Shown here piece by piece: positions 9,151-16,889 of a stretch of DNA of 64,000 nt. Where the stretch lies: NCBI GenBank assembly GCA_001189275.1, contig CP012158.1:1541704-1605703 (forward strand), in the 5' to 3' direction. Source of the stretch: Pyrobaculum sp. WP30 (GTDB taxonomy: Archaea; Thermoproteota; Thermoprotei; Thermoproteales; Thermoproteaceae). Under the pieces are notes generated by a model. It made no database searches and had not been told where the DNA came from. It saw only the letters and a list, made by a program, of their open reading frames with translations. The position numbers and the translations under genes were made by a program. Each line of letters starts with the position of its first letter. The stretch's first letter is position 1.

Positions 9151-9842
9151 CCCACCCCATAGTGGCTAAGGCCGCCGCGGAGGGCAGAGGCAAGTTGAGA
9201 GAAGACGAGGCGCTGGCGCTTCTAAAAGCGTACGGAATACCGACGCCGGAGTACGCCGTGGCCCGCGACGAGGAGGAGGCGGTGAGGGCCGCGGAACAGA
9301 TAGGGTACCCGGTGGCGGCCAAGATAGTATCGCCGCAGATAGTCCACAAGACAGACGTGGGAGGCGTCATACTGGGCATAGCAGACCCACAGGGAGTCAG
9401 GGAGGCATGTAGGAGGCTCGGAGAGGTGGTCAAGAGGGTGCCCTACGCCGAGCTTGAAGGCGTCCTCATCCAAAAGATGGTGCCCAAAGGCGTCGAGCTC
9501 ATCGTCGGCGCGGTGTACGACGAGATATTCGGCCACGTCGTGGCCTTCGGCCTCGGCGGGATATTCACCGAACTCTACAAAGACATCTCCATGCGCATTG
9601 CGCCAATAGACGAACAAGACGCAGTAGAAATGATACGCGAGGTCAAGGCCTACAAGCTACTCACCGGCTTCAGAGGGATGCCGCCGCGCGATGTGCCGGC
9701 CGTCGTGGACATCCTCATCAAGTTCTCCCGCCTCGTGGAGGACAACCCAGAAATCAGGGAGGCAGACCTAAACCCAGTCATCGCGCTGGAGGAGGGAAAA
9801 GGCGCATATGTGGTAGACGCCAGGTTCATCCTCCAGATCTAG
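9147..9842 (+). CDS. acdB: ADP-forming acetyl/acyl-CoA synthetase, beta subunit
   Basis: A 231-residue ATP-grasp subunit of normal length for AcdB. It shows the nucleotide-binding strand PVAAKIVSPQIVHKTDVGGV, the glycine-rich FGLGGIFTELYKD segment with its conserved His region, and the C-terminal acidic ADLNPV motif. It transfers phosphate between the alpha-subunit His and ADP. It is translationally coupled to acdA by a 4-base overlap. Its 3' end overlaps the 3' end of the convergent surface-protein gene by 17 bases. Confidence 0.95.
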   Translation: MTHPIVAKAAAEGRGKLREDEALALLKAYGIPTPEYAVARDEEEAVRAAEQIGYPVAAKIVSPQIVHKTDVGGVILGIADPQGVREACRRLGEVVKRVPYAELEGVLIQKMVPKGVELIVGAVYDEIFGHVVAFGLGGIFTELYKDISMRIAPIDEQDAVEMIREVKAYKLLTGFRGMPPRDVPAVVDILIKFSRLVEDNPEIREADLNPVIALEEGKGAYVVDARFILQI

Positions 9843-11865
9843 CCTCTCTACCCCTCCCCCTTCTGCCTCCCCTAAGCGCCACCACGAGCAACACGGCGGC
9901 CACGGCGGCGAGAACCGCAAGACCAGCCCACCCGGAAGAGTTGCCCCGTTGTTCAAGCTGCCGCGCGTAGACGGCGACGGGGATGACCACCTCGTCTGAG
10001 TACCTACGGCCGTAGGCATCTATATATTCCACATGCACAGTGACGTTGCCGGCGAGGGGCCCGGTGGCGTTGAAGCCGAAGCTAACCACTGAGGCTCCCT
10101 GCGGCGGCAGCCGACTCACCACCTGCCGCGTAGACGTGACAGGCACAAAACCCTCCGCCGACGCTACAGTCACGTTTATGTTATACGCCTCGGCGAAGCC
10201 GCCGTTGTAGAGATTAACAACTACGAAAAACGGCGAGCCGGCAACTGGGCGGCGCGGCGATACTTCAGCAGACGAGAGGGCTACATGCGGCCTTTGACGC
10301 GCCGACACTGAGAACGAGCCGGCGGATCTGCCCGCGGCGCCTCGTTGCGTCGTGTAGTAAATCTCGTAATCCACCCTTACCACGCCGCCTTGATATGCCG
10401 GGATAGACATGGAGTAGTTAACAACCACAGGCCTCTGGGGGTCGAGCTCCAGCTCGTAAACCGCAGTGGGCGAGACCGGCGAGGAGAGAAACAGAACCGC
10501 CCTCACCCTCTCGAGACCTGTATACACAACCGAGACGGGAAGAGAAGAAGACGAGCCGGCCGGCAGTTCGTCAGCCAGCGGCTTGACCACAAAGACGCCG
10601 CCCTCGGCCACCGGCAACTCCACGCGGTAGACCTCCCTCCAGTCCCCGCCCCAGACCTCCACCGTTGCGGCGACAGAGCGGCCAAGCGGCACCACGCCGA
10701 AGCGGGCGGTGGCGTTGCCGAAGCCGCCGAATATGTAGGGCATGGCCCTGTCCACCGCCGCGTTTTCAAAAACCACAGACGCGTTGAAGCCGCCGGGCGC
10801 AGAGACTGAGACCGCCACGTCGTTTACAACGCCGCTGGCGAGCGGAGCCGGGGAGACAGACACCTTGGCCCGCCCCGCAGCCTGCAGCCTCAACACCGGG
10901 AGGTAGAGCGACGAAGACTCCGACACAACCACGCCGCCGACCACATACTGCACCTCAGCCCTCACCTCCACCACGTCAGAAGTCGGGGCGACGAAGACCG
11001 ACGCCGAACCGCGCCCTCTGCGCAACTCCACGACATATACGCTGGAGCCCGCGGCGGCCCCGGCAAGCCTCAGATACGCAACGCCGTCGTAGGGGCCGGG
11101 AAGCTCCACAGTCACATTTAGGCGGCCTCCTCCGCCTGGTATCTGCGCCGGAGACGCCGACACCACCACGACGGGGCGAGGAGCCGTCTGTAGAAAAGCG
11201 GTGGATGTCAACCTCACCGGTTGCCCCGAGGCGTCCACGCCCTCAAAAGACACAGTAAGAGACGGCGACGGAGACTCGGCCAACACCACGAGCGGCGTGG
11301 AGAAGACGCCGGGGCCCGCCGGCACCGCCGCATGCGGCGAGAGCACCTTGACGCCGTCGCCAGCCACGCGGAGGATCCCGCCGCGCACCCCCCGCAACGC
11401 CACAGACACGTTAACCACCGAGGGGACCCCCAACACCGCGACCCCGGACGCCGAGACGGAGAGCTCCGGCGCCGGAGGGATATACAGCGTAACCGACTCC
11501 ACCACCTCGCCGCCGACGTCCAACGCAGACCCCCTGTCCACGTACCTCCACCTATACACCACCACCGCTGGACACGAGACGTTGAACCTCCCAGCCCAAA
11601 GAGAAGCCTTGACAGTAACCGCGCCGGGCCCCAGCTCAGCCGCCCTAAACCCAGAGACGACATCCACAAAACCACACAGCGGCCTCACCTCCACAGAAAC
11701 ATCTATATGCCGTTCCCTCAAGAAAAACATCAAATCCAGAACCCCCACCCCGTCGGCCCTAGGCGGAGACTCCCACACAGACCCCAGAAAAATCACGCCG
11801 CGGTCGCCGGCAACCACCTGCGCAGAGACGAAAACCGCCAAGAGGAGGAGAAGCCTAACCCACAT
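9826..11865 (-). CDS. Secreted, membrane-anchored surface protein with repeated beta domains
   Basis: A 679-residue protein with an N-terminal signal peptide (residues 1-19, LLLLLAVFVSAQVVA), a long Val/Ser/Pro-rich extracellular part made of several Ig-like or CARDB-like beta repeats, and one C-terminal transmembrane helix (about 648-668) followed by an Arg-rich stop-transfer tail. A repeat near residue 545-630 has the pattern seen in archaeal S-layer-like COG1361 domains (VNLYNGGFAEAYNINVTV). It carries several N-x-S/T sites that AglB could glycosylate. Its start overlaps the upstream membrane-protein gene by 11 bases, so the two form an operon. The precise function is unknown. Confidence 0.82.
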   Translation of the reverse strand: MWVRLLLLLAVFVSAQVVAGDRGVIFLGSVWESPPRADGVGVLDLMFFLRERHIDVSVEVRPLCGFVDVVSGFRAAELGPGAVTVKASLWAGRFNVSCPAVVVYRWRYVDRGSALDVGGEVVESVTLYIPPAPELSVSASGVAVLGVPSVVNVSVALRGVRGGILRVAGDGVKVLSPHAAVPAGPGVFSTPLVVLAESPSPSLTVSFEGVDASGQPVRLTSTAFLQTAPRPVVVVSASPAQIPGGGGRLNVTVELPGPYDGVAYLRLAGAAAGSSVYVVELRRGRGSASVFVAPTSDVVEVRAEVQYVVGGVVVSESSSLYLPVLRLQAAGRAKVSVSPAPLASGVVNDVAVSVSAPGGFNASVVFENAAVDRAMPYIFGGFGNATARFGVVPLGRSVAATVEVWGGDWREVYRVELPVAEGGVFVVKPLADELPAGSSSSLPVSVVYTGLERVRAVLFLSSPVSPTAVYELELDPQRPVVVNYSMSIPAYQGGVVRVDYEIYYTTQRGAAGRSAGSFSVSARQRPHVALSSAEVSPRRPVAGSPFFVVVNLYNGGFAEAYNINVTVASAEGFVPVTSTRQVVSRLPPQGASVVSFGFNATGPLAGNVTVHVEYIDAYGRRYSDEVVIPVAVYARQLEQRGNSSGWAGLAVLAAVAAVLLVVALRGGRRGRGREARSGG

Positions 11866-12223
11866 AACGCTCTACAATCCTATAAACCGCGTAAAAGATA
11901 ACCCAGTAAACAGCCACAATACCCAACGCCACGGCAACCCCAAGAGACCCCTCAACGCCTCGAATCTCCGCCCCGACACCGCCGGCGCCACCGCCGACGC
12001 TTGCCAAAGCATACGCAACCGCCAGAAGGCTGGCCATGACGGCGAAGCCTGCAATGGATACGGCCAAGGCGCCGCGCCTCCCAAGGAACAAATCCAGCAA
12101 AACCCCCAACACCACAAAGAAAACCAAAGCGGACAAAACACCCGCCACGTCGCCACCTGATACGAGCGAAACCGCTAAATTTATCAGACCAACCACAGCG
12201 CCAGCGATAAGCCCACGCAACAT
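11855..12223 (-). CDS. Small four-helix membrane protein
   Basis: A 122-residue protein with about four predicted membrane helices (residues 3-22, 28-48, 53-75, 94-115) and short loops. No family was recognised. A TATA box (TTTATATATTTG, reverse strand, about 12242-12253) precedes the ATG by about 25 bases. It overlaps the start of the large surface-protein gene, so both are made from one leaderless message. It may assist membrane assembly of that protein; this is inference from position. Confidence 0.75.
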   Translation of the reverse strand: MLRGLIAGAVVGLINLAVSLVSGGDVAGVLSALVFFVVLGVLLDLFLGRRGALAVSIAGFAVMASLLAVAYALASVGGGAGGVGAEIRGVEGSLGVAVALGIVAVYWVIFYAVYRIVERYVG

Positions 12224-12334
12224 GCCCTCACCCTCTTACAAATATATAAAGTTTTCTAACGACCACACCATTACTCGACGCAAATGTATTATCAAAAAAA
12301 CTTGACTGTTATAAAGGACCCGCCTCCGCAATAT

Positions 12335-12424
12335 ATGAACGCAATAGAAAAACTAAAAAGATACGAAAAAGTCGCCAAGGCCGCGCCAATGCTCGCGACG
12401 CTAGCCGTATTAGCACTAGGCTAA
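12335..12424 (+). CDS. Possible 29-residue membrane peptide
   Basis: A short ORF, MNAIEKLKRYEKVAKAAPML followed by ATLAVLALG and a TAA. It has a basic helix and then a hydrophobic segment, as in small membrane peptides. A TATA-like TTATAAAGG (12309-12317) lies about 23 bases before the ATG, which fits a leaderless gene. It lies alone in the 350-base gap between the surface-protein operon and the permease. No homology could be judged at this length. Confidence 0.35.
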   Translation: MNAIEKLKRYEKVAKAAPMLATLAVLALG

Positions 12425-12576
12425 GCGGCGCACGCCGCCACGCCCTCCCCTAGTGAGATATGTTACGACAGCCTCTGTATAAGGATCTGCGCCTCTATAG
12501 GGCCCATTAAGATCTGTTTATAACAGCCTTGTAATCCCAAGCCGCACATTTTTTAACGTTATGGCTTTCTGTGTTC

Positions 12577-13584
12577 ATGTCTTCTCTTTATGAGCTTTAC
12601 CTCCTGTATGTAAGGGAGAGGAGGGGCACGGTGGCGGCGCTCTTCCTCTTGTCCATACTGGGGACGGTGTCGCTCTTCGCAGTATTTCTGTTCTGGCAGT
12701 TGGGAGAAAGCATAGCTGGCGACATCCAGAGGTCGCTGGGCGCAGGCACGGTCGTGGTTATGGGCGGCCCATTTAGCGACCGGGACTTGGCGGCGGCTCT
12801 TTCGCTGGGCTGCTTCTCAGGCGGCTACGGCGTCTCGGTGGCCACCGGCGTGTTGCGCTACCCCAACGGCACTACTAGAACGGTGACGGTCGCCGCGGTG
12901 CCCGCCGGGGTGCGGGGCGTCGCAGGCGCCGCCGCCGTGGCGAACGCCTACTACGCAAAGGCTGGGGAGACGTATAGAGTCGCCGCGGCGGGGAAGGAGC
13001 TGACCATCTACGTCAAGGAGGCGGCGGTCCAGACGGCGTTTATAGCGGGCCTCTCTGCAGACATCTACATAGACAGGGCTCTCCTAGGCAACCTGCCGTA
13101 TGAATACTTGGTGCTCCAGAAGGCCGGCCGTAGTTGCGTAAAAGAGTTGCAGGGGCTTTTCCCCAAGACGGCGGTTATGGACTCAGACGAGTTAATATCG
13201 GCGTTGTGGGGCCAGTTGCTACTGTATCTAGGCTCGGCGGCGCTGGTGGCGCTCTCGACAACAGCCGCCGTGGCCGCCCTCGTCTACACATACGCCACCA
13301 CCATGTACCACACCCACTTTAAGGAATTCGCCATACTCCGAACCCTCGGACTCAAGAGGAAGGGCCTAGCGGCCCTGGCCCTAATGCTCTTCGCCCTCCC
13401 AGCCGCCGCCGGCTCCCTAACGGCAACAGCCCTAGCCCTCGCGGTGGAGGCCCCCGTCGTATCCACCACACAGATAGCGCCGATCCCGCCCGCAGTAGTC
13501 ACCGCGGCGACGCTACTAGCCTCTGCGCCAGCCCTCAGAAGACTATACGCAATAACCCCAGCAGAGGCTCTACGCACCGAGTGA
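12577..13584 (+). CDS. FtsX/MacB-like ABC transporter permease
   Basis: A 335-residue protein with the FtsX/MacB layout: a membrane helix near the N-terminus (about 20-42), a large periplasm-side domain (about 45-210), then three C-terminal membrane helices carrying the family pattern EFAILRTLGLKRKGL. The C-terminus ends ITPAEALRTE, matching the family's PxEALR ending. Such permeases act with a LolD-type ATPase, often in lipid or protein release; no ATPase gene is adjacent here. ATG 12577 is preferred over GTG 12571 because the TATA box (TTTTTTAACG) is about 24 bases before it. Confidence 0.85.
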   Translation: MSSLYELYLLYVRERRGTVAALFLLSILGTVSLFAVFLFWQLGESIAGDIQRSLGAGTVVVMGGPFSDRDLAAALSLGCFSGGYGVSVATGVLRYPNGTTRTVTVAAVPAGVRGVAGAAAVANAYYAKAGETYRVAAAGKELTIYVKEAAVQTAFIAGLSADIYIDRALLGNLPYEYLVLQKAGRSCVKELQGLFPKTAVMDSDELISALWGQLLLYLGSAALVALSTTAAVAALVYTYATTMYHTHFKEFAILRTLGLKRKGLAALALMLFALPAAAGSLTATALALAVEAPVVSTTQIAPIPPAVVTAATLLASAPALRRLYAITPAEALRTE

Positions 13585-13591
13585 TGAAAAG

Positions 13592-13637
13592 TGGTGGGGC
13601 CGGAGGGATTTGAACCCCCGCCCTACGGGTCTGGAGC
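13592..13637 (-). tRNA. tRNA-Trp(CCA), 3' half of a split gene
   Basis: On the reverse strand this is tRNA positions 31-76: G31, loop CTCCAGA with anticodon CCA, stem CCCGT, variable AGGGC, T-arm GGGGG-TTCAAAT-CCCTC, acceptor CGGCCCC, A73 and an encoded CCA. The acceptor pairs perfectly with GGGGCCG in the 5' half at 14601-14607. A TATA box CTTAAAAA (13681-13688) lies about 25 bases before GGCCCGCGG (from 13660), so transcription should begin at the leader that is complementary to the tail of the 5' half. The leader ends ACCG then GA|G, the 3' splice bulge. Joined to the 5' half it gives a normal 74-base tRNA body. Confidence 0.85.
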
Positions 13638-13683
13638 TCCGGTATAGCGGTCCGCGGGCCGTGTCCTTTTTGTTGTGTGTTTT

Positions 13684-13818
13684 TTAAGTTTTTCGTTGAG
13701 TGTTTTGGCGGTTGGGGTTTTGCTTGGCGAGTCTTTGGAGCAGTTGACGTGTAACTACTAGGCGTCTTCCCCCCTCCTTTACTTTTATGTGGTTATTCCA
13801 CTGCTCAAATTCGTAGCC
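13684..13818 (-). CDS. Conserved short ORF of the tRNA-splitting insert
   Basis: On the reverse strand a 44-codon stretch reads GYEFEQWNNHIKVKEGGRRL then VVTRQLLQRLAKQ, ending in TAA inside the TATA box of the tRNA 3' half. The insert at 19.7 kb encodes the matching EEYEQWKNQIKTTEGGRRL and VVTHQLLQRL. The third insert has EEYEQWRDHIKTTEEGRRLV before a frameshift. Substitutions keep residue type, suggesting past selection on a peptide, but no clear start codon or promoter is visible. It may be the remaining part of a larger gene. Confidence 0.4.
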   Translation of the reverse strand, partial: GYEFEQWNNHIKVKEGGRRLVVTRQLLQRLAKQNPNRQNTQRKT

Positions 13819-13889
13819 CAATATAGCTTGTCCTCCAACGCCGTCATTATCACCGCAATCAGCTACGGGTCGCCGTATTTTTCGAGAGG

Positions 13890-14318
13890 ATGAGAGAGCC
13901 GCCTCGGCCGTCTCCGCCTGACCCGGTGGAGGAGCTTCTGCGGGAGTGACCGGAGCTGGAGACCTTTGGCGTGGATGGGGTGAAGGTATGGGGCGTCGTC
14001 GCGAGGGAGAGGCTGGTTGAAATTGCAAGAGATATGCGCAGATACCCGTGGATGGTGGAGGTGTCGAGGCAGAGACCGGTGGGCATCCTCAACCCCTACG
14101 GCGCGGAGGCATACGTGGCTAAGGACGGATCTGAAGTATGTATCTCGCTCACCCCGTTGAAGGCGTACTGCGCCCTAAACGGTGCAGTGAGGGAGGCAAG
14201 GCTGGAGCTGGTGCATATCAGACTTGAGGCGTATGAAGACAGGTTGAGAGAGGTGTACAGACCGAAGGGCTTGCTGGCCTACGCCGCGGCGGCCAGGGAA
14301 TACGTGAGGATGCCCTAG
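13890..14318 (+). pseudogene. PaREP2a-like protein, interrupted copy inside tRNA-Trp
   Basis: The frame from ATG 13890 reads MREPPRPSPPDPVEELLRE and hits a TGA at 13947-13949 where other copies have Trp, then continues as PELETFGVDGVKVWG and the family core (MRRYPWMVEVSRQRPVGILN, DGSEVCISLTPLKAYC, REVYRPKGLLAYAAAAREY) to a TAG at 14318. Compared with the full 220-residue copy at 53253-53915 it lacks about 80 N-terminal residues. It lies antisense to the tRNA. PaREP2 proteins are multicopy in Pyrobaculum and often broken; their function is unknown. Confidence 0.75.
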
Positions 14319-14576
14319 CCCCTCTAAGCCGCCGGCGTTGTTTTCACGTCTCGTGTGGAGTCCGACTCACAAGGATCATTTGTAAAATTCTTTCCCTGCC
14401 GGCTTAAACCGCTTCTCTGCCGGCGTTTTACATTATAAAGCTGTATGGCCGACACGAGGATAGAGGAAAGGTAACAGGTATAAAAACTCAAGGGGTTACT
14501 GACATTTCCGCGGCGGCGAGGAATATGTAAGAGAATATATTAACATAATAAAAAACGGGCCCGCGGAACCGCTACT

Positions 14577-14607
14577 CCGCCGCTCTGCCTGGCTGAGCTA
14601 CGGCCCC
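14577..14607 (-). tRNA. tRNA-Trp(CCA), 5' half of a split gene
   Basis: On the reverse strand this is tRNA positions 1-30: acceptor GGGGCCG, TA, D-arm GCTC-AGCCAGGCA-GAGC, G26 and GCGG. It continues as A|GTAGCGG, a GC-rich tail CCGCGGGCCCG and a six-T tract (14550-14555), a typical archaeal terminator. The tail pairs over ~17 bases with the leader of the 3' half, with one bulged base. Positions C25-C28 (CGGC) pair with ACCG of that leader (one mismatch) as the central helix of a bulge-helix-bulge, with GG|A as the 5' bulge. A TATA box CTTAAAAA (about 14632-14639) precedes the 5' end by about 25-30 bases. Confidence 0.85.
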
Positions 14608-14840
14608 GTTAAGACTAATTAACAGCCGAGTTTTTAAGCTTTCCCCTCGAGGTTTAGGTCATCGTAAATAGCTGGGGGCAGAGAGGCTTTGCAAGGCGGT
14701 CGTAGGAGGAACTAAAGGTTCAGGTCAGTGGTTGCTCCGTCTCGCTACCGCCTTCCTCAGCTCCTGGTAGCGGGCCATGGCCTCCATATGTCTATCAGAT
14801 TCGTCTTTTTGATTTTTAAGGGGGCTGTTTTTGGCGTTTT

Positions 14841-15527
14841 ATGGTCAGTGGAGATGTCTTGGTGTGGTTGTATGCCGGTTTTCTCGCAGGTACGTTGTCC
14901 AGCGCGGTGGAGGAGCCGGCGTACGCAACGCTTTTTGTGTTCCCTTTGCTGTTTGCAGTGGGCGAGCCCCCTCCTGTGGTGGTCTTAGGCTTCACCTTGG
15001 CCACGGGCGTCTTGGGGGCTCTGAACTTGCTGTATCAGAGGTTCACTGTAGGCGGCCCCGTTATCCATTTTGAGGTGAGGAGCATCCCGGTGCTCATCGG
15101 CGTGGTTCTCGGCGTCGTCGTCTGGCTGTTCTTGACGTGGGACGTGTTGAGGTTTTTCGTGGCGGCGGCCCTCGCCATGACCGGCGTCCAGCTCCTGCTA
15201 GGGAGGGGCTGGAGAATCCGGAGCGGCAGGCTCAGGCCTGTTCTTAACGCGCTTGTCGGTTTTGCGGACGCACTGCTGGGCACGGCGGCGTCGTTTGCCG
15301 TGGCGCGGGTTTTCATAGGCGAGATAGAGGCGTTGATACCTGCGCTGCGGACGGTGGAGGCGACATCTGCAGTGGCGTTGAAGCAAAAGATCGTCGTGGG
15401 GGGCGTTTTCGCCGGGTTGGGGGCGTTTCTGGGGCAACGCGCCGTGTCGTGCGGGCGATCTCTGCTGGTGACGCGCGCAGTCGCCGTGGCCATGTTGGGA
15501 TCCGCCGTCTACGTCCTCCTAACGTGA
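14841..15527 (+). CDS. TSUP (TauE/SafE)-like membrane transporter
   Basis: A 228-residue integral membrane protein with about seven or eight predicted helices. The N- and C-halves look like a repeated module (GFLAGTLSSAVEEPAYATL and ALVGFADALLGTAASFAVA), as in the TauE/SafE family of sulfite, sulfonate or organic-anion exporters. The protein is slightly shorter than usual for the family. A TATA box (GATTTTTAAGG, about 14811-14821) precedes the ATG by 25 bases. It stands alone between the split tRNA-Trp and radA; its substrate cannot be read from context. Confidence 0.65.
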   Translation: MVSGDVLVWLYAGFLAGTLSSAVEEPAYATLFVFPLLFAVGEPPPVVVLGFTLATGVLGALNLLYQRFTVGGPVIHFEVRSIPVLIGVVLGVVVWLFLTWDVLRFFVAAALAMTGVQLLLGRGWRIRSGRLRPVLNALVGFADALLGTAASFAVARVFIGEIEALIPALRTVEATSAVALKQKIVVGGVFAGLGAFLGQRAVSCGRSLLVTRAVAVAMLGSAVYVLLT

Positions 15528-15545
15528 CGACACTTTAACGCGGTC

Positions 15546-16481
15546 CTATTCCAGGCCGGCCTCGGTTATCCTGTACTCAATCCTCACGTCTGGCGCCATG
15601 CCGGGGACGTCCAGAGGCCACATGTAGCCCTCTGGCTTCGTCTTGTTGGGCCTCACCATCAATAGGCGAGCATTTACGGCGTGCGCAAGCACGTTGCCGC
15701 CTGCCGGCCTTTTGACGCCTATGGCAAACGCCTCGGGCACGTCCATGACCTGGTTTGTCAAGATAGACGTGAGGCCGAAGGTGCGGGCGTGTCTCCTCAG
15801 CCAGTCTATGAGGTAGTGGATGCGTTGTTGCCTCGCCGCGAGGTGCTCCCGGCCCACGAACTCGGCGCGGTAGAGGGCGGTTATCGTATCGATGATGACC
15901 AGACGGCACCCCTCCCCTATGTGGCGCGGCAGGTCGTACTTCACTATCTGCTCCAGCTGAACCACGTTGGCGGGCTGATACACCACCACCGAGTCCTCCA
16001 GCTTCTCCAGCTCTACGCCGAATCTCCTCGCCACGGCCTCGACAAGCGCGGGGCTGAAGGTGCCCTCTGTGTCTATGTACACCGCCTTGGCTGTGAAGCT
16101 CTCCTTAAGCGCAGCGACGACGAGCTGATGCGCCAGCATGGACTTCCCGGCCCCGAACTCGCCGGCGAACTCGTATATAAACGCCTCCCTCACCCCCCTC
16201 CAGGGGGTCTTCTCGTCGAACTCCGCCACGCCTGTCTTGAAGACCCGGTACTGCCTCTGCCTAAGCTCCCTAAGCGTCGCCGGCTGTGTGCTCCCCACCC
16301 GTTGCAGGGCTTGTTGCAGGATCTTCACGGCCCGGTCGTACTCTATCCCCGCCTCCACCAGCTCCTCCACGGTGAACTCGGCCAGGTGCTCCACGGAGGC
16401 GACGCCCAGCTCCTGAAGCTTCTCCAAAGTCTTGGGGCCCACCCCCTCCAGCGAAGACAGATCAGACCTCTTCCTAGACAT
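15546..16481 (-). CDS. radA: DNA repair and recombination protein RadA
   Basis: A 311-residue archaeal RecA/Rad51 recombinase. It has an N-terminal helix-hairpin-helix domain (LEGVGPKTLEKLQELGV), the polymerisation motif region (TLRELRQRQYRVFKTG), Walker A GEFGAGKS, Walker B LVIIDTITALY, and the L2 region ending in the conserved GGNVLAH. It catalyses strand exchange in recombination and double-strand-break repair. The start was set at ATG 16481 because a TATA box (TTAATAAAAG) lies 25 bases upstream; the ORF extends further to 16499. It is divergent from the gene at 16524. Confidence 0.97.
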   Translation of the reverse strand: MSRKRSDLSSLEGVGPKTLEKLQELGVASVEHLAEFTVEELVEAGIEYDRAVKILQQALQRVGSTQPATLRELRQRQYRVFKTGVAEFDEKTPWRGVREAFIYEFAGEFGAGKSMLAHQLVVAALKESFTAKAVYIDTEGTFSPALVEAVARRFGVELEKLEDSVVVYQPANVVQLEQIVKYDLPRHIGEGCRLVIIDTITALYRAEFVGREHLAARQQRIHYLIDWLRRHARTFGLTSILTNQVMDVPEAFAIGVKRPAGGNVLAHAVNARLLMVRPNKTKPEGYMWPLDVPGMAPDVRIEYRITEAGLE

Positions 16482-16523
16482 GGCAACGCCGGTTGACACT
16501 TTTATTAACGTTCACGCCTTTCT

Positions 16524-16889
16524 GTGGACCTGACAAACCTCCTCAACCTCAATGCATTGCGGAACTGCGATGAGATAAATGAGCTATGTGTAAAAGAGTC
16601 CGCTAGGTGCGAACAAGAGGTCAAGATAGGGCCTTGGAGGGCAGACCTCAAATGCGGCGACGTCTATGTTGAGGTCGAGCCTGCAGAGCGCCTCGCCTGC
16701 GGCGTAGGTCAAGCTCTGCTGTGGAGAGTTGCCGGCGGCGTTGAGGTCGCATTGTTGCTTTACGGCAATGGGGAGGCTGAAAGGGCCAAAACTGCGTCGC
16801 TTCTTGTACCGGTTCTATACATTGACGTAGAGCTTAAAATTGTGTGTAAATATATAGGCGGTGCAGGTGGTTGCGTTTCTTTCGGCTAG
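16524..16889 (+). CDS. Small protein of unknown function next to ParA
   Basis: A 121-residue protein with five cysteines in the first 60 residues (NCDEINELCVKESARCEQE), a strand-rich middle (DLKCGDVYVEVEPAERLACG), and a hydrophobic end. The GTG start at 16524 lies about 25 bases after a TATA-like TTATTAACG. Its last 29 bases overlap the start of the ParA-like gene. The pattern WRADLKCGDVYVEVEP resembles small nuclease-like folds, but this is not firm. Function unknown, probably linked to the ATPase that follows. Confidence 0.6.
   Translation: MDLTNLLNLNALRNCDEINELCVKESARCEQEVKIGPWRADLKCGDVYVEVEPAERLACGVGQALLWRVAGGVEVALLLYGNGEAERAKTASLLVPVLYIDVELKIVCKYIGGAGGCVSFG

Larger units (their letters stand above)
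13661..14549. mobile_element. tRNA-splitting insert, copy A (about 0.9 kb)
   Basis: This segment separates the two tRNA-Trp halves. It is related along its length to the inserts at 19721-20401 and 60561-61260: the same ~150 bases next to the 3' half (for example GTTGAGTGTTTTGG and GTCTTTGGAGCAGTTGA), a PaREP2a-like gene on the forward strand, and a similar region after its stop (GGCGTTTTACAT, CGTCTCGTG). One end brings the TATA box for the 3' half, the other the T-tract after the 5' half. No inverted repeats or transposase were seen apart from the complementary tRNA leader and tail sequences. Confidence 0.7.

Noticed and set aside
11201-12160. Long forward frame (319 codons) opposite the surface-protein gene
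   Set aside because: Composition is Thr/Pro/Arg-rich, there is no promoter, and the reverse-strand genes have signal peptide, membrane helices and TATA box. It is an antisense shadow in GC-rich DNA.
13592-14607. tRNA-Trp halves as simply one gene with a giant cis-spliced intron of 939 bases
   Set aside because: Not excluded, but disfavoured: each 5' half is followed by a T-tract terminator and each 3' half has a TATA box 25 bases before the pairing leader, in all three loci. Cis-splicing would not need these.
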